Below, one piece after another: positions 1-8,173 of a stretch of 64,000 nt of DNA (position 1 is its first letter; every line of letters starts with the position of its first letter). Location: NCBI RefSeq assembly GCF_965661665.1, contig NZ_CBFIEO010000013.1, positions 1 to 64,000 of the forward strand. Reading direction: 5' to 3'. The position numbers and the translations under genes are program-made. This stretch comes from Cognatiyoonia sp965661665 (lineage in GTDB: Bacteria; Pseudomonadota; Alphaproteobacteria; Rhodobacterales; Rhodobacteraceae). The notes below the pieces were generated by a model, which saw only the letters and a program-made list of their open reading frames with translations, had not been told where the DNA came from and made no database searches.

Positions 1-110
1 CCAATGTACATGCCGGGGCGTTTGCGCACCGGTTCGAGCCCTTCGAGGACTTCAATACTGTCGGCGTTGTAGTCATCAGGGCTTTTGCCCTGAAACAGGT
101 CGTCTGCCAT
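1..110 (-). CDS. parE: DNA topoisomerase IV subunit B, N-terminal end (partial)
   Basis: Only the first 36 or so codons are present; the gene runs off the left edge. Reading from the ATG at 110 leftwards gives MADDLFQGKSPDDYN followed by IEVLEGLEPVRKRPGMYIG. The last part is the strongly conserved start of the GHKL ATPase domain in type II topoisomerase B subunits. ParE pairs with ParC to decatenate chromosomes. ParE fits better than GyrB because the short leader resembles alphaproteobacterial ParE, but the fragment alone cannot exclude GyrB. Confidence 0.8.
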   Translation of the reverse strand, partial: MADDLFQGKSPDDYNADSIEVLEGLEPVRKRPGMYI

Positions 111-178
111 ACCGCTGCTCTTTTGCTGTTTGGCGCCATTATGTCAGGGCCAAACAGCAGGGGGAAGACGAATTTGGC

Positions 179-304
179 TTAGGCCGCGTGGCGGTCCTGT
201 GCCTGAAAGCGTGTCAGGGGCTTCTTCGATACGCCACGGCGAGGGGCTCGGAGTAGGCCAAAGAACCAGCGACGGTCGTCGAAATGGGTGCGAGCAAAAG
301 TCAT
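179..304 (-). CDS. possible small basic protein, 41 aa
   Basis: An ATG at 304 has a GGGAG ribosome-binding sequence about 6 bases upstream and opens a 41-codon frame. It begins MTFARTHFDDRRWFFGLL and is rich in Arg, Phe and Trp. I recognise no family. It lies just upstream of parE on the same strand. A chance frame is the main alternative; conservation in relatives would decide. Confidence 0.25.
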   Translation of the reverse strand: MTFARTHFDDRRWFFGLLRAPRRGVSKKPLTRFQAQDRHAA

Positions 305-409
305 GTCAATCTCCCAGGTCTTTATCCTTGTTTAATAGACCGTGGGAATGTGGCTGGATTGGGCTGAGGCCCAAACAAAAAGTGATTCTTTTCAATTGCT
401 TTTGATGGA

Positions 410-580
410 TTAACAATCAGCCGAGGGGCTAGGATTGTTTCGAAGATTTGGGAGTTCCGTCGCGAAATTGGGCAGCAGTTCTTTGTTATATGTCCCACGG
501 TTTTCGTTCCACCACGCTTTGGTGTTGTTAGCCTTGAGCTCTGCATGGAACGCTCTGGCGGTTTCGATGATGTCGGCCAT
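410..580 (-). pseudogene. DUF2461 (TIGR02453-like) N-terminal remnant
   Basis: The frame from the ATG at 580 encodes 56 aa. Residues 6-40 contain FHAELKANNTKAWWNENR and then a Tyr and Glu-Leu-rich helix. This matches the start of DUF2461 proteins, where an Asn-Asn-x-x-x-Trp-Trp/Phe motif opens the domain. Family members are roughly 200 aa or longer; here similarity ends near residue 45 and the frame stops at 410. I read it as a 3'-truncated remnant. The family's function is not established. A short functional protein is possible but less likely. Confidence 0.5.
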
Positions 581-671
581 TGCGGGCTTCCTGTGATTAA
601 TCCTACCGCATCATTGGCGATCGTCTAGCATGAGGGTTTACGCGGTCACCGAAGGGGCGTAGCCCTTCAGC

Positions 672-2024
672 ATGGAACGGATGGCGCAGTCATATGGGGA
701 ACACAGCCGGGCAGCGTTGAAGTTGGGCCTGCCCCTGATTGCGAGCAACCTTGCGCAGTTTGCCATTCATATCACCGATACAGTGATGTTGGGCTGGTAT
801 GATGTGACGGCTTTGGCAGCTGTCACGCTCGCCACCACCGCCTTTTTCGTGACCTTTATTGTGGGTGCAGGCTTTGCCATGGCGGTGACGCCTTTGGTGG
901 CCGCGGCGGAAGAAGAGGGCGATGACACGCAGGTGCGCCGGATCACGCGGATGGGTCTATGGTTGTCGGTTATCTATGGGGTCGTATTCACAATCCCATT
1001 CTTCTGGGCAGAACCGATTTTGCTGGCTACAGGCCAGACGGAGACGATTGCGGCCTTGGCGCATGACTATCTGGTCATTGCCTCTCTGGGGATGGTGCCT
1101 GCGCTATTGGTGATGACGTTGAAGTCCTATCTGGCGGCGTTGGAGCATACGGGGATCATTTTGTGGGGCACGGTGGCGGCTGCTGTGATGAACGCCTTCG
1201 TCAACTCCGCGCTGATTTTTGGCAACTGGGGTGCGCCGGAGCTGGGGATTCAAGGTGCGGCGATTGCATCTGTCCTATTACAGGTGGTCACGGTTGGGAT
1301 CTTGTTGGCCTATGCGCTGAAAAAGCTGCCGCAGCATCAGTTGACGCGCAACATCCTCAAATCCGATTGGGAGGTGTTTGGCCGCGTGTTCCGGCTTGGT
1401 TGGCCGATTGGCCTGACGTCCTTGGCGGAAGGCGGGCTGTTCTCTGTTAGCGCGTTCCTGATGGGCTGGATCGGGGAGTTGGAATTGGCTGCCCACGGCA
1501 TCGCAATCCAATTGGCGAGCCTCACGTTCATGGTGCACATCGGGTTGTCGCAGGCGGCTACCGTGCGGGCGGGTCGGGCGGTGGGACGCAAGGATGAGGA
1601 GCAGTTGCGCAAGGGTGGCATTGCGATCATCGGACTTTCGGCGGTGTTCGCATTGTTCACAGTCGCGCTCTTCCTGATCGTGCCGGAGGTCTTGATATCG
1701 CTCTTCATCGACCCTGATGAACCGTTGAAGGGGGAGCTTATTCGGATTGGTGTCCTGCTCTTGGCGTTTGCAGCGCTGTTTCAGGTGGTCGATGCGGCGC
1801 AGGTGATGGCGCTGGGGTTGCTACGCGGGGTGCAGGACACCGCGGTGCCGATGGGGATGGCGGTGGTGAGCTATTGGATCATCGGCATGCCGGTCAGCTA
1901 TTATCTGGCGTTTGTCACGGGCTTGGATGAGGTCGGGCTGTGGCTTGGGCTTGTGGTCGGCTTGGCGGTGGCGGCTGTTTTGCTGATGGCGCGCTTCTGG
2001 ACAAAGAGCGTGCATATTGAATAG
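672..2024 (+). CDS. MATE family multidrug efflux transporter
   Basis: The 450-residue protein has about twelve hydrophobic segments in two similar halves, as in MATE (NorM/DinF-type) exporters, which use a Na+ or H+ gradient to expel cationic drugs and metabolites across the inner membrane. The early segment reading LGLPLIASNLAQFAIHITD, with an Asp-Thr-Val-Met-Leu continuation, is typical of the first MATE helix. Length is normal for the family. It stands alone before the arsenic genes, with 74 bp in between, so its substrate cannot be inferred from context. The ATG at 672 has a weak upstream signal; the next Met (codon 4) is an alternative start. Confidence 0.9.
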   Translation: MERMAQSYGEHSRAALKLGLPLIASNLAQFAIHITDTVMLGWYDVTALAAVTLATTAFFVTFIVGAGFAMAVTPLVAAAEEEGDDTQVRRITRMGLWLSVIYGVVFTIPFFWAEPILLATGQTETIAALAHDYLVIASLGMVPALLVMTLKSYLAALEHTGIILWGTVAAAVMNAFVNSALIFGNWGAPELGIQGAAIASVLLQVVTVGILLAYALKKLPQHQLTRNILKSDWEVFGRVFRLGWPIGLTSLAEGGLFSVSAFLMGWIGELELAAHGIAIQLASLTFMVHIGLSQAATVRAGRAVGRKDEEQLRKGGIAIIGLSAVFALFTVALFLIVPEVLISLFIDPDEPLKGELIRIGVLLLAFAALFQVVDAAQVMALGLLRGVQDTAVPMGMAVVSYWIIGMPVSYYLAFVTGLDEVGLWLGLVVGLAVAAVLLMARFWTKSVHIE

Positions 2025-2098
2025 CGGTGCACATCGTCGCAAAACCGTTACAAATCGGACTTAGGCGGTTCGGGGACTGCTGCTAAGGGGGGCCTTCC

Positions 2099-3097
2099 AT
2101 GACAACTTATGCGCTGAACGGTTTGGGCCGGATCGGGAAGCTGGCGCTGACGCCACTGTTGGAGAGCGGGGCGGAGATCGCCTTTGTCAACGATGCGGTG
2201 GGCGATCCAGCGATGCACGCGCATCTGTTGGAGTTTGACACCGTGCATGGGCGTTGGGACGCCGAGTTTGTGGCGGCCGAGGACAGCATCACGATTGATG
2301 GGCAGCGCATTCCGGCGCTTAGCACACGGCGGATTGAAGAATTGCCGCTCGACGGGGTCGATGTGGTGATCGACTGCACGGGGGCCTTCAAGACGGAAGC
2401 TGCCCTTACGCCTTATTTCGCGGGAGGGGTGAAAAAGGTGGTGGTGTCGGCCCCGGTAAAAGACGGTCCGACCGCGAATATCGTTTATGGTGTGAATGAC
2501 GGCATCTACGACCCTGCCACGCATCAAATCGTGACAGCGGCGAGTTGCACAACGAATTGCTTGGCCCCAGTGGTGAAGGTCATTCACGAGGGGGTGGGCA
2601 TCAAACACGGGTCGATCACGACGATCCATGATGTCACCAACACGCAAACCATTGTGGACCGCCCCGCCAAGGATTTGCGGCGCGCGCGGTCAGCGCTCAA
2701 TTCCTTGATCCCGACGACGACGGGATCTGCCACGGCGATCACGCTGATCTATCCGGAACTGACGGGTAAGCTGAACGGCCATGCGGTAAGGGTGCCGCTT
2801 TTGAATGCGTCGCTGACGGATTGTGTGTTTGAGGTTGCGCGGGAGACGACTGCCGATGAGGTAAACGCCTTGTTCGAGGCGGCGGCGGATGGGGAGCTGA
2901 AGGGCATCCTCGGTTATGAGACGCGGCCTTTGGTGAGCACCGATTACGTCAACGATGCGCGGTCTTCGATTGTCGATGCACCCTCCACGATGGTGGTCAA
3001 CGGCACGCAGGTGAAGGTCTATGCGTGGTACGACAACGAATGGGGTTATGCGCATCGTTTGATTGATGTGGCGCGGATGGTAGGCGACAGCTTATGA
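2099..3097 (+). CDS. ArsJ-associated glyceraldehyde-3-phosphate dehydrogenase
   Basis: A complete GAPDH fold of 332 aa. It has an NAD-binding NGLGRIG at 7-13, the catalytic Cys150 in ASCTTNCLAP, and His177 in the TTIHDVTNTQ segment. Its stop overlaps the start of arsJ by 4 bp. In ArsJ modules this dehydrogenase uses arsenate instead of phosphate to make 1-arseno-3-phosphoglycerate, which ArsJ exports. The neighbour and the short, divergent sequence make this role more likely than central glycolysis. An AGGGGGG ribosome-binding sequence precedes the ATG. No ArsR-type regulator gene is adjacent. Confidence 0.88.
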   Translation: MTTYALNGLGRIGKLALTPLLESGAEIAFVNDAVGDPAMHAHLLEFDTVHGRWDAEFVAAEDSITIDGQRIPALSTRRIEELPLDGVDVVIDCTGAFKTEAALTPYFAGGVKKVVVSAPVKDGPTANIVYGVNDGIYDPATHQIVTAASCTTNCLAPVVKVIHEGVGIKHGSITTIHDVTNTQTIVDRPAKDLRRARSALNSLIPTTTGSATAITLIYPELTGKLNGHAVRVPLLNASLTDCVFEVARETTADEVNALFEAAADGELKGILGYETRPLVSTDYVNDARSSIVDAPSTMVVNGTQVKVYAWYDNEWGYAHRLIDVARMVGDSL

Positions 3098-4335
3098 CTC
3101 GACCGGCCGGATTTGCCGCTTACATCACGGTGACGTCAGTCTATTGGGCGTTCATGCTGACCGATGGGGCCATGCGGATGTTGGTGCTGCTGCACTTCAA
3201 CACGCTGGGTTTCTCGCCGGTGCAGCTGGCTTATCTGTTTGTGCTTTATGAGATCGCGGGCGTGGTCACGAACCTGTCCGCAGGCTGGATCGCGGCGCGG
3301 TTTGGTCTGACCTCAACGCTCTACGCAGGCCTTGCCATTCAGATCGGGGCGCTGCTGGCCCTGGCGCAGTTGGATCCGGCGTGGTCTCTGACGGGATCGG
3401 TTGTTTTTGTGATGGCCGTGCAAGGCGCGTCGGGCGTGGCGAAAGACCTTGCGAAGATGAGTTCCAAAAGTGCGGTGAAAATATTGGCGCCACAAGAGGA
3501 CGGGAGCTTGTTTCGCTGGGTGGCGGTGCTGACCGGATCAAAGAACGCGGTCAAGGGGCTGGGCTTTTTGGTTGGGGCTGCGGCGCTGGCGCTTTTTGGG
3601 TTCGTGCCGTCCATTTTGGGGATGGCAGTGATACTGGCAGTGATCTTTGCAGTGATCTTGCTCAGGATGCCGTCTGGATTGCCGCAAGGCCGCAAGGATG
3701 CAAAGTTCAAAGAAGTGTTTTCCAAGAACTGGAACATCAACTGGCTGAGTGCGGCACGTTTGTTTTTGTTCGGGGCGCGGGATGTGTGGTTCGTGGTGGG
3801 TATCCCGATCTATTTCTATTCGGTTCTGTCGGATGGCACGGCGGAGGGGCAGCGCGCGGCGTTTTTCTTAATTGGCGGCTTCATGGCCATTTGGGTGATC
3901 CTGTACGGGATTGTGCAGGCGGCTACGCCGAAAGTGCTGCGGGCTGAGACGCGGTCAGGTGGGGTGTTGATCTCTGCCGCGTCATTCTGGGTTGGGGTGC
4001 TTATTGTCGTTCCCATCGCGCTGGCCTTCGCGACATTGCTGACGACTGGACAATCGACCGCGCTTACGGTGTTGATTGTGGTGGGTTTGTTGGTATTTGG
4101 GGCGATTTTCGCGGTAAACTCCGCCCTGCATTCTTACCTGATCCTTGCGTTCACGGATCGGACCCTTGTGACGATGGATGTGGGGTTCTACTATATGGCG
4201 AACGCGGCGGGGCGGTTGGTTGGGACAGTGGCGTCGGGCGCAAGTTACCAGCTTGGTGGTTTGCCGCTTTGCCTAGTCACAGCGGCGGCGATGATCGCCG
4301 CCAGCTGGCTTTGTGTCAGGCGGCTGGAGCCTTAG
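3094..4335 (+). CDS. arsJ: organoarsenical efflux MFS transporter ArsJ
   Basis: This 413-aa membrane protein has about twelve hydrophobic helices. Its N-terminal block, with FMLTDGAMRMLVLLHF and a Tyr-Glu-Ile-Ala-Gly-Val-Val continuation, and the internal GVAKDLAKMSSKSAVK motif are characteristic of ArsJ. ArsJ exports 1-arseno-3-phosphoglycerate, which breaks down outside the cell to arsenate and 3-phosphoglycerate; together with the coupled GAPDH this gives arsenate resistance. Translation is coupled through a 4-bp overlap with the upstream gene. The stop codon sits inside the remains of a convergent, truncated oxidoreductase operon, which suggests the module was joined to this site by rearrangement. 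Confidence 0.88.
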   Translation: MTRPAGFAAYITVTSVYWAFMLTDGAMRMLVLLHFNTLGFSPVQLAYLFVLYEIAGVVTNLSAGWIAARFGLTSTLYAGLAIQIGALLALAQLDPAWSLTGSVVFVMAVQGASGVAKDLAKMSSKSAVKILAPQEDGSLFRWVAVLTGSKNAVKGLGFLVGAAALALFGFVPSILGMAVILAVIFAVILLRMPSGLPQGRKDAKFKEVFSKNWNINWLSAARLFLFGARDVWFVVGIPIYFYSVLSDGTAEGQRAAFFLIGGFMAIWVILYGIVQAATPKVLRAETRSGGVLISAASFWVGVLIVVPIALAFATLLTTGQSTALTVLIVVGLLVFGAIFAVNSALHSYLILAFTDRTLVTMDVGFYYMANAAGRLVGTVASGASYQLGGLPLCLVTAAAMIAASWLCVRRLEP

Positions 4336-4367
4336 GGGCGGGGGGTGATACTTGCAACACGTCCCAT
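4332..4367 (-). pseudogene. possible start of iorB-like large subunit (11-codon remnant)
   Basis: Two bases after the TAA of the iorA-like gene an ATG opens the peptide MGRVASITPRP and then a TAA that overlaps the arsJ stop region. IorB-type molybdopterin subunits often start with Met-Gly-Arg followed by a twin-arginine leader, and they directly follow iorA. I infer that the large subunit gene was cut off here when the arsJ module came to lie next to it. Eleven codons are too few for proof. Confidence 0.3.
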
Positions 4368-4369
4368 GA

Positions 4370-4828
4370 TTATGCCTCCCTCAGTTTGGCACCGGCTATT
4401 TTTACAGCGGCGCGGATGCGGGGGTAGGTGCCACAGCGGCAGAGGTTGCCGGACATGACTAGATCAATGGTTTCATCCGTCGGGCCTGGGTTGTCATAGA
4501 AGAGCGATGCCGCCTGCATGATTTGACCGGACTGACAGTAGCCGCATTGCGCGACCTAATGTTCGACCCACGCCTCTTGCACGGCGTGCATGGCCTCAGG
4601 GGTACCCAGTTTTTCGATGGTGGTCACTTCGCCGAAAAGATCGCTCACGGCCACTTGGCAGGAGCGCACTGCGACACCGTCGATTTGGACGGTGCAGGCC
4701 CCGCATTGCGCGATACCGCAGCCATATTTGGTGCCGGTGAGGCCTAATTCATCACGTAAAACCCAAAGGAGGGGCATATTCGGGCCAACGTCGACCTCGT
4801 GTTCCGTTCCGTTCACCGTTAGCTTCAT
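4370..4828 (-). pseudogene. isoquinoline 1-oxidoreductase alpha-like [2Fe-2S] subunit, amber-interrupted
   Basis: The 153-codon frame codes for a xanthine-oxidase-family small subunit with two [2Fe-2S] domains. The first has YGCGIAQCGACTVQIDG and a later Arg-Ser-Cys. The second has QCGYCQSGQIMQA and LCRCGTYPR. Codon 91 is TAG in the sequence Val-Glu-His-stop-Val-Ala-Gln-Cys, where CAG (Gln) is expected; the rest of the frame is intact to the TAA at 4370. A single CAG-to-TAG change would explain it. As written, only the plant-ferredoxin-like first domain is made. The catalytic molybdopterin subunit is absent next door, so the enzyme is probably lost here. Confidence 0.8.
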
Positions 4829-4855
4829 GAGATCACCCTCCCATGCGTAGACATA

Positions 4856-4880
4856 TTGACATTTTTAAAAAAAATGTCAA
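4856..4880. promoter_or_regulatory. 25-bp palindromic operator between divergent genes
   Basis: A perfect inverted repeat has arms TTGACATTTTT and AAAAATGTCAA around a central AAA. It lies 28 bp upstream of the iorA-like start and 39 bp upstream of the TetR gene, in an AT-rich spacer. Position and symmetry fit the operator of the neighbouring TetR-family repressor. A TTGACA-like promoter element is embedded in the left arm, and a related half-site TTTGACAAA follows at 4882-4890. Confidence 0.6.
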
Positions 4881-4918
4881 ATTTGACAAAACATAGCAAG
4901 ATGTAAAATAAGGGCCTT

Positions 4919-5482
4919 ATGGCAAAGTCAGAGACCCATATTATCGAGTCCGCGATTTCTGTGATTTCGCGCTACGGGTACAAGAAGACCACGATGGCCG
5001 ATTTGGCCGACGCGGCAGGTGTGTCCCGTCAGACGCTTTATAACAAATATCCCAACAAAGAGCAGGTGCTTGTTGCAGCAATCCGGTTTGGAGCCGAAAC
5101 AGGGTTGGCGCAGGTGGCTGAATTGTGGGCATCTGGGGCGAGTGTTGCTGAGAAGATCGACATGTTTTTCCAGATCGGGCCGCTCAACTGGTACGACATG
5201 ATCATGTCCTCCCCCGAATCGGCGGATTTGATCGAAGGGTTCAACACCCATGCGGTTGATGAGATGACCGAAGGCACAAAGAAGTGGGTTGAGGCGCTGA
5301 CCGGTGTCTTCGCCCCGTTTGAGACCAAGCTGGCGGATCAGGGGATCAGCACGGACGCCTTTGCGGATTTCTTCTACACGACAAGTGCTAATGCGAAATA
5401 CAATGCCACATCGCGGGCGCAGCTTGAGACTCGGCTGGCGACCTTGCGGGCAACCACTCTGGCGACTTTGGGAGAACGCTGA
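4919..5482 (+). CDS. TetR/AcrR family transcriptional regulator
   Basis: The 187-aa protein has an N-terminal helix-turn-helix at about residues 24-46, including TMADLADAAGVSRQTLYNKY, which is the classic TetR DNA-binding motif. The C-terminal helical part should bind an inducer and dimerise; no ligand can be predicted. It is divergent from the broken iorA-like gene across a perfect palindrome, so it probably repressed that operon and itself. It lies 2 bp upstream of the FAH-family gene on the same strand, so the two are likely cotranscribed. With the iorA target disrupted, the repressor may now control only its own transcript. Confidence 0.88.
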   Translation: MAKSETHIIESAISVISRYGYKKTTMADLADAAGVSRQTLYNKYPNKEQVLVAAIRFGAETGLAQVAELWASGASVAEKIDMFFQIGPLNWYDMIMSSPESADLIEGFNTHAVDEMTEGTKKWVEALTGVFAPFETKLADQGISTDAFADFFYTTSANAKYNATSRAQLETRLATLRATTLATLGER

Positions 5483-5484
5483 TC

Positions 5485-6174
5485 ATGTCTAAGACTATTT
5501 TTGAGGTACCCGTGGCGCCGTTGGTGTCGATCCACGGAAGCGATCAATTCTTTCCGTTGGGGCGCATTTTCTGTGTGGGGCAGAACTATGCTGCGCACGC
5601 GACGGAGATGGGCAGCACGGCGGACTATGAAGCGCCGTTTTATTTCACCAAATCCCCTGCGTCCGTGGTGTTGAGCGGAGCGACGATCCCTTATGCGTTG
5701 AAGACAACGAACCTGCATCATGAGATGGAGTTTGCCGTCTATCTATCAGGCGATGCGTTCGAGGTGACAGAGGCGGCGGCGCTGGATGCGGTCTATGGCT
5801 ATGGTTGTTCTTTGGACCTGACCCGCCGCGATTTGCAGATTGCGGCGAAGGACAAGCAGCGCCCGTGGAGCGTGGCCAAAGATTTTGAGGATGCGGCGGT
5901 GTTGGCCCCGATTACCCCGAAAGAGGCGTTTGGCGCGATTGATGATCAGCGGATTGCGCTGACGGTAAACGGCGACTTGAAACAGGATTCGACGCTGGAT
6001 GATCTGATCCATTCGGTGCCCGCAATCATCGCAGACCTGTCGACGTTTTATCATCTGCGGGCGGGTGACGTGATTTTAACGGGCACACCTGCCGGTGTCG
6101 GGCCGTTGGTGTTAGGCGACACAGCGCAAGGCACAGTAGACGGGCTGGAGCCTGTCAGCATCACCATTGCTTGA
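5485..6174 (+). CDS. fumarylacetoacetate hydrolase (FAH) family protein
   Basis: The 229-aa protein has the FAH fold. The metal-binding HHEMEFAVYL (Glu80 and Glu82) and a later Asp in YGCSLDLTRRDLQ provide the ligands, FTKSPAS at 54-60 lines the substrate pocket, and GDVILTGTPAGVG is near the C-terminus. Members are hydrolases or decarboxylases acting on C-C bonds of acylpyruvates; acylpyruvase or oxaloacetate decarboxylase are common assignments for this short form. It follows the TetR gene by 2 bp. The true substrate cannot be told from sequence. Confidence 0.88.
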   Translation: MSKTIFEVPVAPLVSIHGSDQFFPLGRIFCVGQNYAAHATEMGSTADYEAPFYFTKSPASVVLSGATIPYALKTTNLHHEMEFAVYLSGDAFEVTEAAALDAVYGYGCSLDLTRRDLQIAAKDKQRPWSVAKDFEDAAVLAPITPKEAFGAIDDQRIALTVNGDLKQDSTLDDLIHSVPAIIADLSTFYHLRAGDVILTGTPAGVGPLVLGDTAQGTVDGLEPVSITIA

Positions 6175-6186
6175 GGGGGCGTACCT

Positions 6187-6261
6187 TGGCAGTCCCTAGG
6201 GGAATCGAACCCCTCTTTCCAGGTTGAAAACCTGGCGTCCTAACCGATAGACGAAGGGACC
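6187..6261 (-). tRNA. tRNA-Glu (anticodon UUC)
   Basis: Read on the minus strand, the 75-nt sequence begins GGTCCCTTCGTCTATCGG and ends AGGGACTGCCA, so CCA is encoded. The acceptor stem pairs GGTCCCT with AGGGACT, with one G-U at the end. The anticodon arm CCAGG-TTTTCAA-CCTGG presents TTC. The T arm GAGGGGTTCGATTCCCCT is intact, and the discriminator base is G, as usual for tRNA-Glu. It lies between the convergent FAH gene and recJ. Confidence 0.97.
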
Positions 6262-6343
6262 GCTCTTGGTGAGGCGCTTTTAGGGAAACCCAGTGCCAAG
6301 GGCAAGAGGGTTTTTTGCAAAATTCCTGGATGATTTTTGGCGG

Positions 6344-8107
6344 CTAAACGGCTGGTGCTGCGTCTTCCAATCGAAGCTGTGGGGAGGTGCGGCCTTGCCA
6401 TGTGTTGAGATCCAATCGTCCCGCCAGATGGAAGCGCCCGCCACCGTGTTGTGGCAGCTCTTGCCCAATCGGCCCGTCCATTGCGTTGAACGCGATGGCA
6501 TCCAGCCGCGCGCCCATCCCGTCACTAAAAGCGACCTTGAGATGGTTGGTGCCCACTTGTTTGGCAAAGAGGATTTGGCAATCAGGGAAAGCAAACCGCG
6601 GGGCGGAGGCGCCAGCCCCAAAGGGGCCAGCGGTTTCGAGCTGTTCAACAAGTTCCACCGTCACTGCGCTGGGCATCAGAATCCCGTTGAGCGTTATGTC
6701 ACGTGGGCCAAGCTTACCCGCGCCTTGCTTGTCGAGCAGTTCTGCCAGCCGCGCCATCGCGGGTTCCAGTTTACCGCGTGCCACGGTCAGACCAGCGGCC
6801 ATCTTATGACCGCCGCCTTTGAGCAATTGTCCTTCGCCCGCCAAGCGCTGGATCGACGCGCCAAGGTCGATGCCTGTGACGGAGCGGCCCGATCCTTTGC
6901 CTTCGTCGCCGTTCAAGCCAATGACCACAGCGGGGCGGTTGGTGAGCTCTTTGAGGCGGGAGGCAACGATGCCCACGACGCCTGGGTGCCAGCCTTCGCC
7001 AGCCGCCCAGACAAGCGGCGCGTCCAGCCCGCGTTCGGTGGCTTGCTCCAACGCCAAATCGCGGACAATGTTTTCAATTTCGCGCCGTTCGGTGTTGAGT
7101 TCGTCGAGCTTGGCGGCAAGCGATTTCGCCTCTTGCGGGTCGGTGCTAGCCAGAAGTCGTGCACCAAGGTCAGCCTTGCCGACACGCCCGCCTGCGTTGA
7201 TGCGCGGGCCGAGCAAGAAGCCCAGATGATAGGCGCTGGGGGCGGAGGCCATACCAGCCTCATCCGCCAACGCCACCAGCCCTAGCCGTTCGCGGCGGGC
7301 CATGACCGCAAGGCCCTGTCTGACGAAGGCGCGGTTGACGCCGATGAGGGGTGCGACGTCGGCGACGGTCGCAAAGCCCACAAGATCGAGCATCGCCATG
7401 AGGTCAGGGCCAGCTTTGCCCGCTTCGCGGAGTTGGCGGTTCGCCTCCACCAGCATCAGGAACACAACTGCGGCTGCGCAGAGGTGGGCGAGCGATCCAT
7501 CCTCATCTTGCCTGTTGGGGTTTACGACGGCCAAAGCGTCGGGCAGCGTTTCGCCTGCGAGGTGGTGATCGAGGACGATGACATCTGCGCCTTTTGCCGC
7601 TGCGATTGGTCCGTGGGACAGCGTGCCACAGTCAACGCAGATGATCAGGTCATGATCCTTGGCGAGGGCGGACATTGCCGCGTCGTTGGGGCCGTAGCCT
7701 TCGTCAATTCGGTCGGGGATGTAGAGCGTTGCAGGCTGGCCCATCTGGCGCAACCAATCGAGCAGGAGTGCCGCTGAACTGCCGCCATCAACGTCGTAAT
7801 CCGCGAAGATGGCGATCTTTTCGAGGGTTGTTGCGGCTGCCACGAAGCGTTTGGCGGCCTTTTCTATATCGCGGAGGCTGCGCGGGTCAGGCAGGAGGTC
7901 GCGGAGCTTGGGCTCCAGAAACCCCGTTGCATCAGAAGAATCGATCCCGCGTCGCACCAACACGCGGCACAGTGGAGCAGGTAGACCCGTGACTTGTTCC
8001 ATCGCGTCGGCCATGCGGTCCTCGGCCAAGGTTGGGCCAATCCAGCGGCGGCCTGTCAGGGACGCCTCCACATTCAGGAAAGCGGGTGTATCTTGTGTGC
8101 TGCTCAT
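6344..8107 (-). CDS. recJ: single-stranded-DNA-specific exonuclease RecJ
   Basis: The 587-aa protein carries the DHH phosphoesterase motifs: DYDVDG at 103-108, CVDCGT at 157-162 and DHH at 180-182. A DHHA1 motif GGHKMAAGLTV and a C-terminal OB-like region follow. RecJ degrades single-stranded DNA 5' to 3' in recombination and mismatch/base-excision repair. I chose the ATG at 8107 (MSSTQDTPAF), which matches the usual N-terminus, over a TTG four codons upstream. It is the last gene of the minus-strand run hom-glpX-recJ, an order often seen in Rhodobacteraceae. Confidence 0.95.
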   Translation of the reverse strand: MSSTQDTPAFLNVEASLTGRRWIGPTLAEDRMADAMEQVTGLPAPLCRVLVRRGIDSSDATGFLEPKLRDLLPDPRSLRDIEKAAKRFVAAATTLEKIAIFADYDVDGGSSAALLLDWLRQMGQPATLYIPDRIDEGYGPNDAAMSALAKDHDLIICVDCGTLSHGPIAAAKGADVIVLDHHLAGETLPDALAVVNPNRQDEDGSLAHLCAAAVVFLMLVEANRQLREAGKAGPDLMAMLDLVGFATVADVAPLIGVNRAFVRQGLAVMARRERLGLVALADEAGMASAPSAYHLGFLLGPRINAGGRVGKADLGARLLASTDPQEAKSLAAKLDELNTERREIENIVRDLALEQATERGLDAPLVWAAGEGWHPGVVGIVASRLKELTNRPAVVIGLNGDEGKGSGRSVTGIDLGASIQRLAGEGQLLKGGGHKMAAGLTVARGKLEPAMARLAELLDKQGAGKLGPRDITLNGILMPSAVTVELVEQLETAGPFGAGASAPRFAFPDCQILFAKQVGTNHLKVAFSDGMGARLDAIAFNAMDGPIGQELPQHGGGRFHLAGRLDLNTWQGRTSPQLRLEDAAPAV

Positions 8108-8126
8108 TGCGCGCCACAATAGAGAG

Positions 8127-8152
8127 AGGGCGCAGCCTTGGCCACGCCCTCA
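8127..8152 (-). other. intercistronic hairpin between glpX and recJ
   Basis: On the transcribed minus strand GAGGGCG and CGCCCTC form a 7-bp GC-rich stem around a 12-base loop, 21 bp after the glpX stop. No U-tract follows, so intrinsic termination is doubtful; it may protect the upstream mRNA end or attenuate recJ. Confidence 0.35.
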
Positions 8153-8173
8153 ATTCGTTCTTTGCGAATTTCT

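Noticed and set aside
130..405. 91-codon plus-strand frame near parE
   Set aside because: Composition is unlike coding sequence of the neighbours and no start signal is present; the opposite strand holds better candidates.
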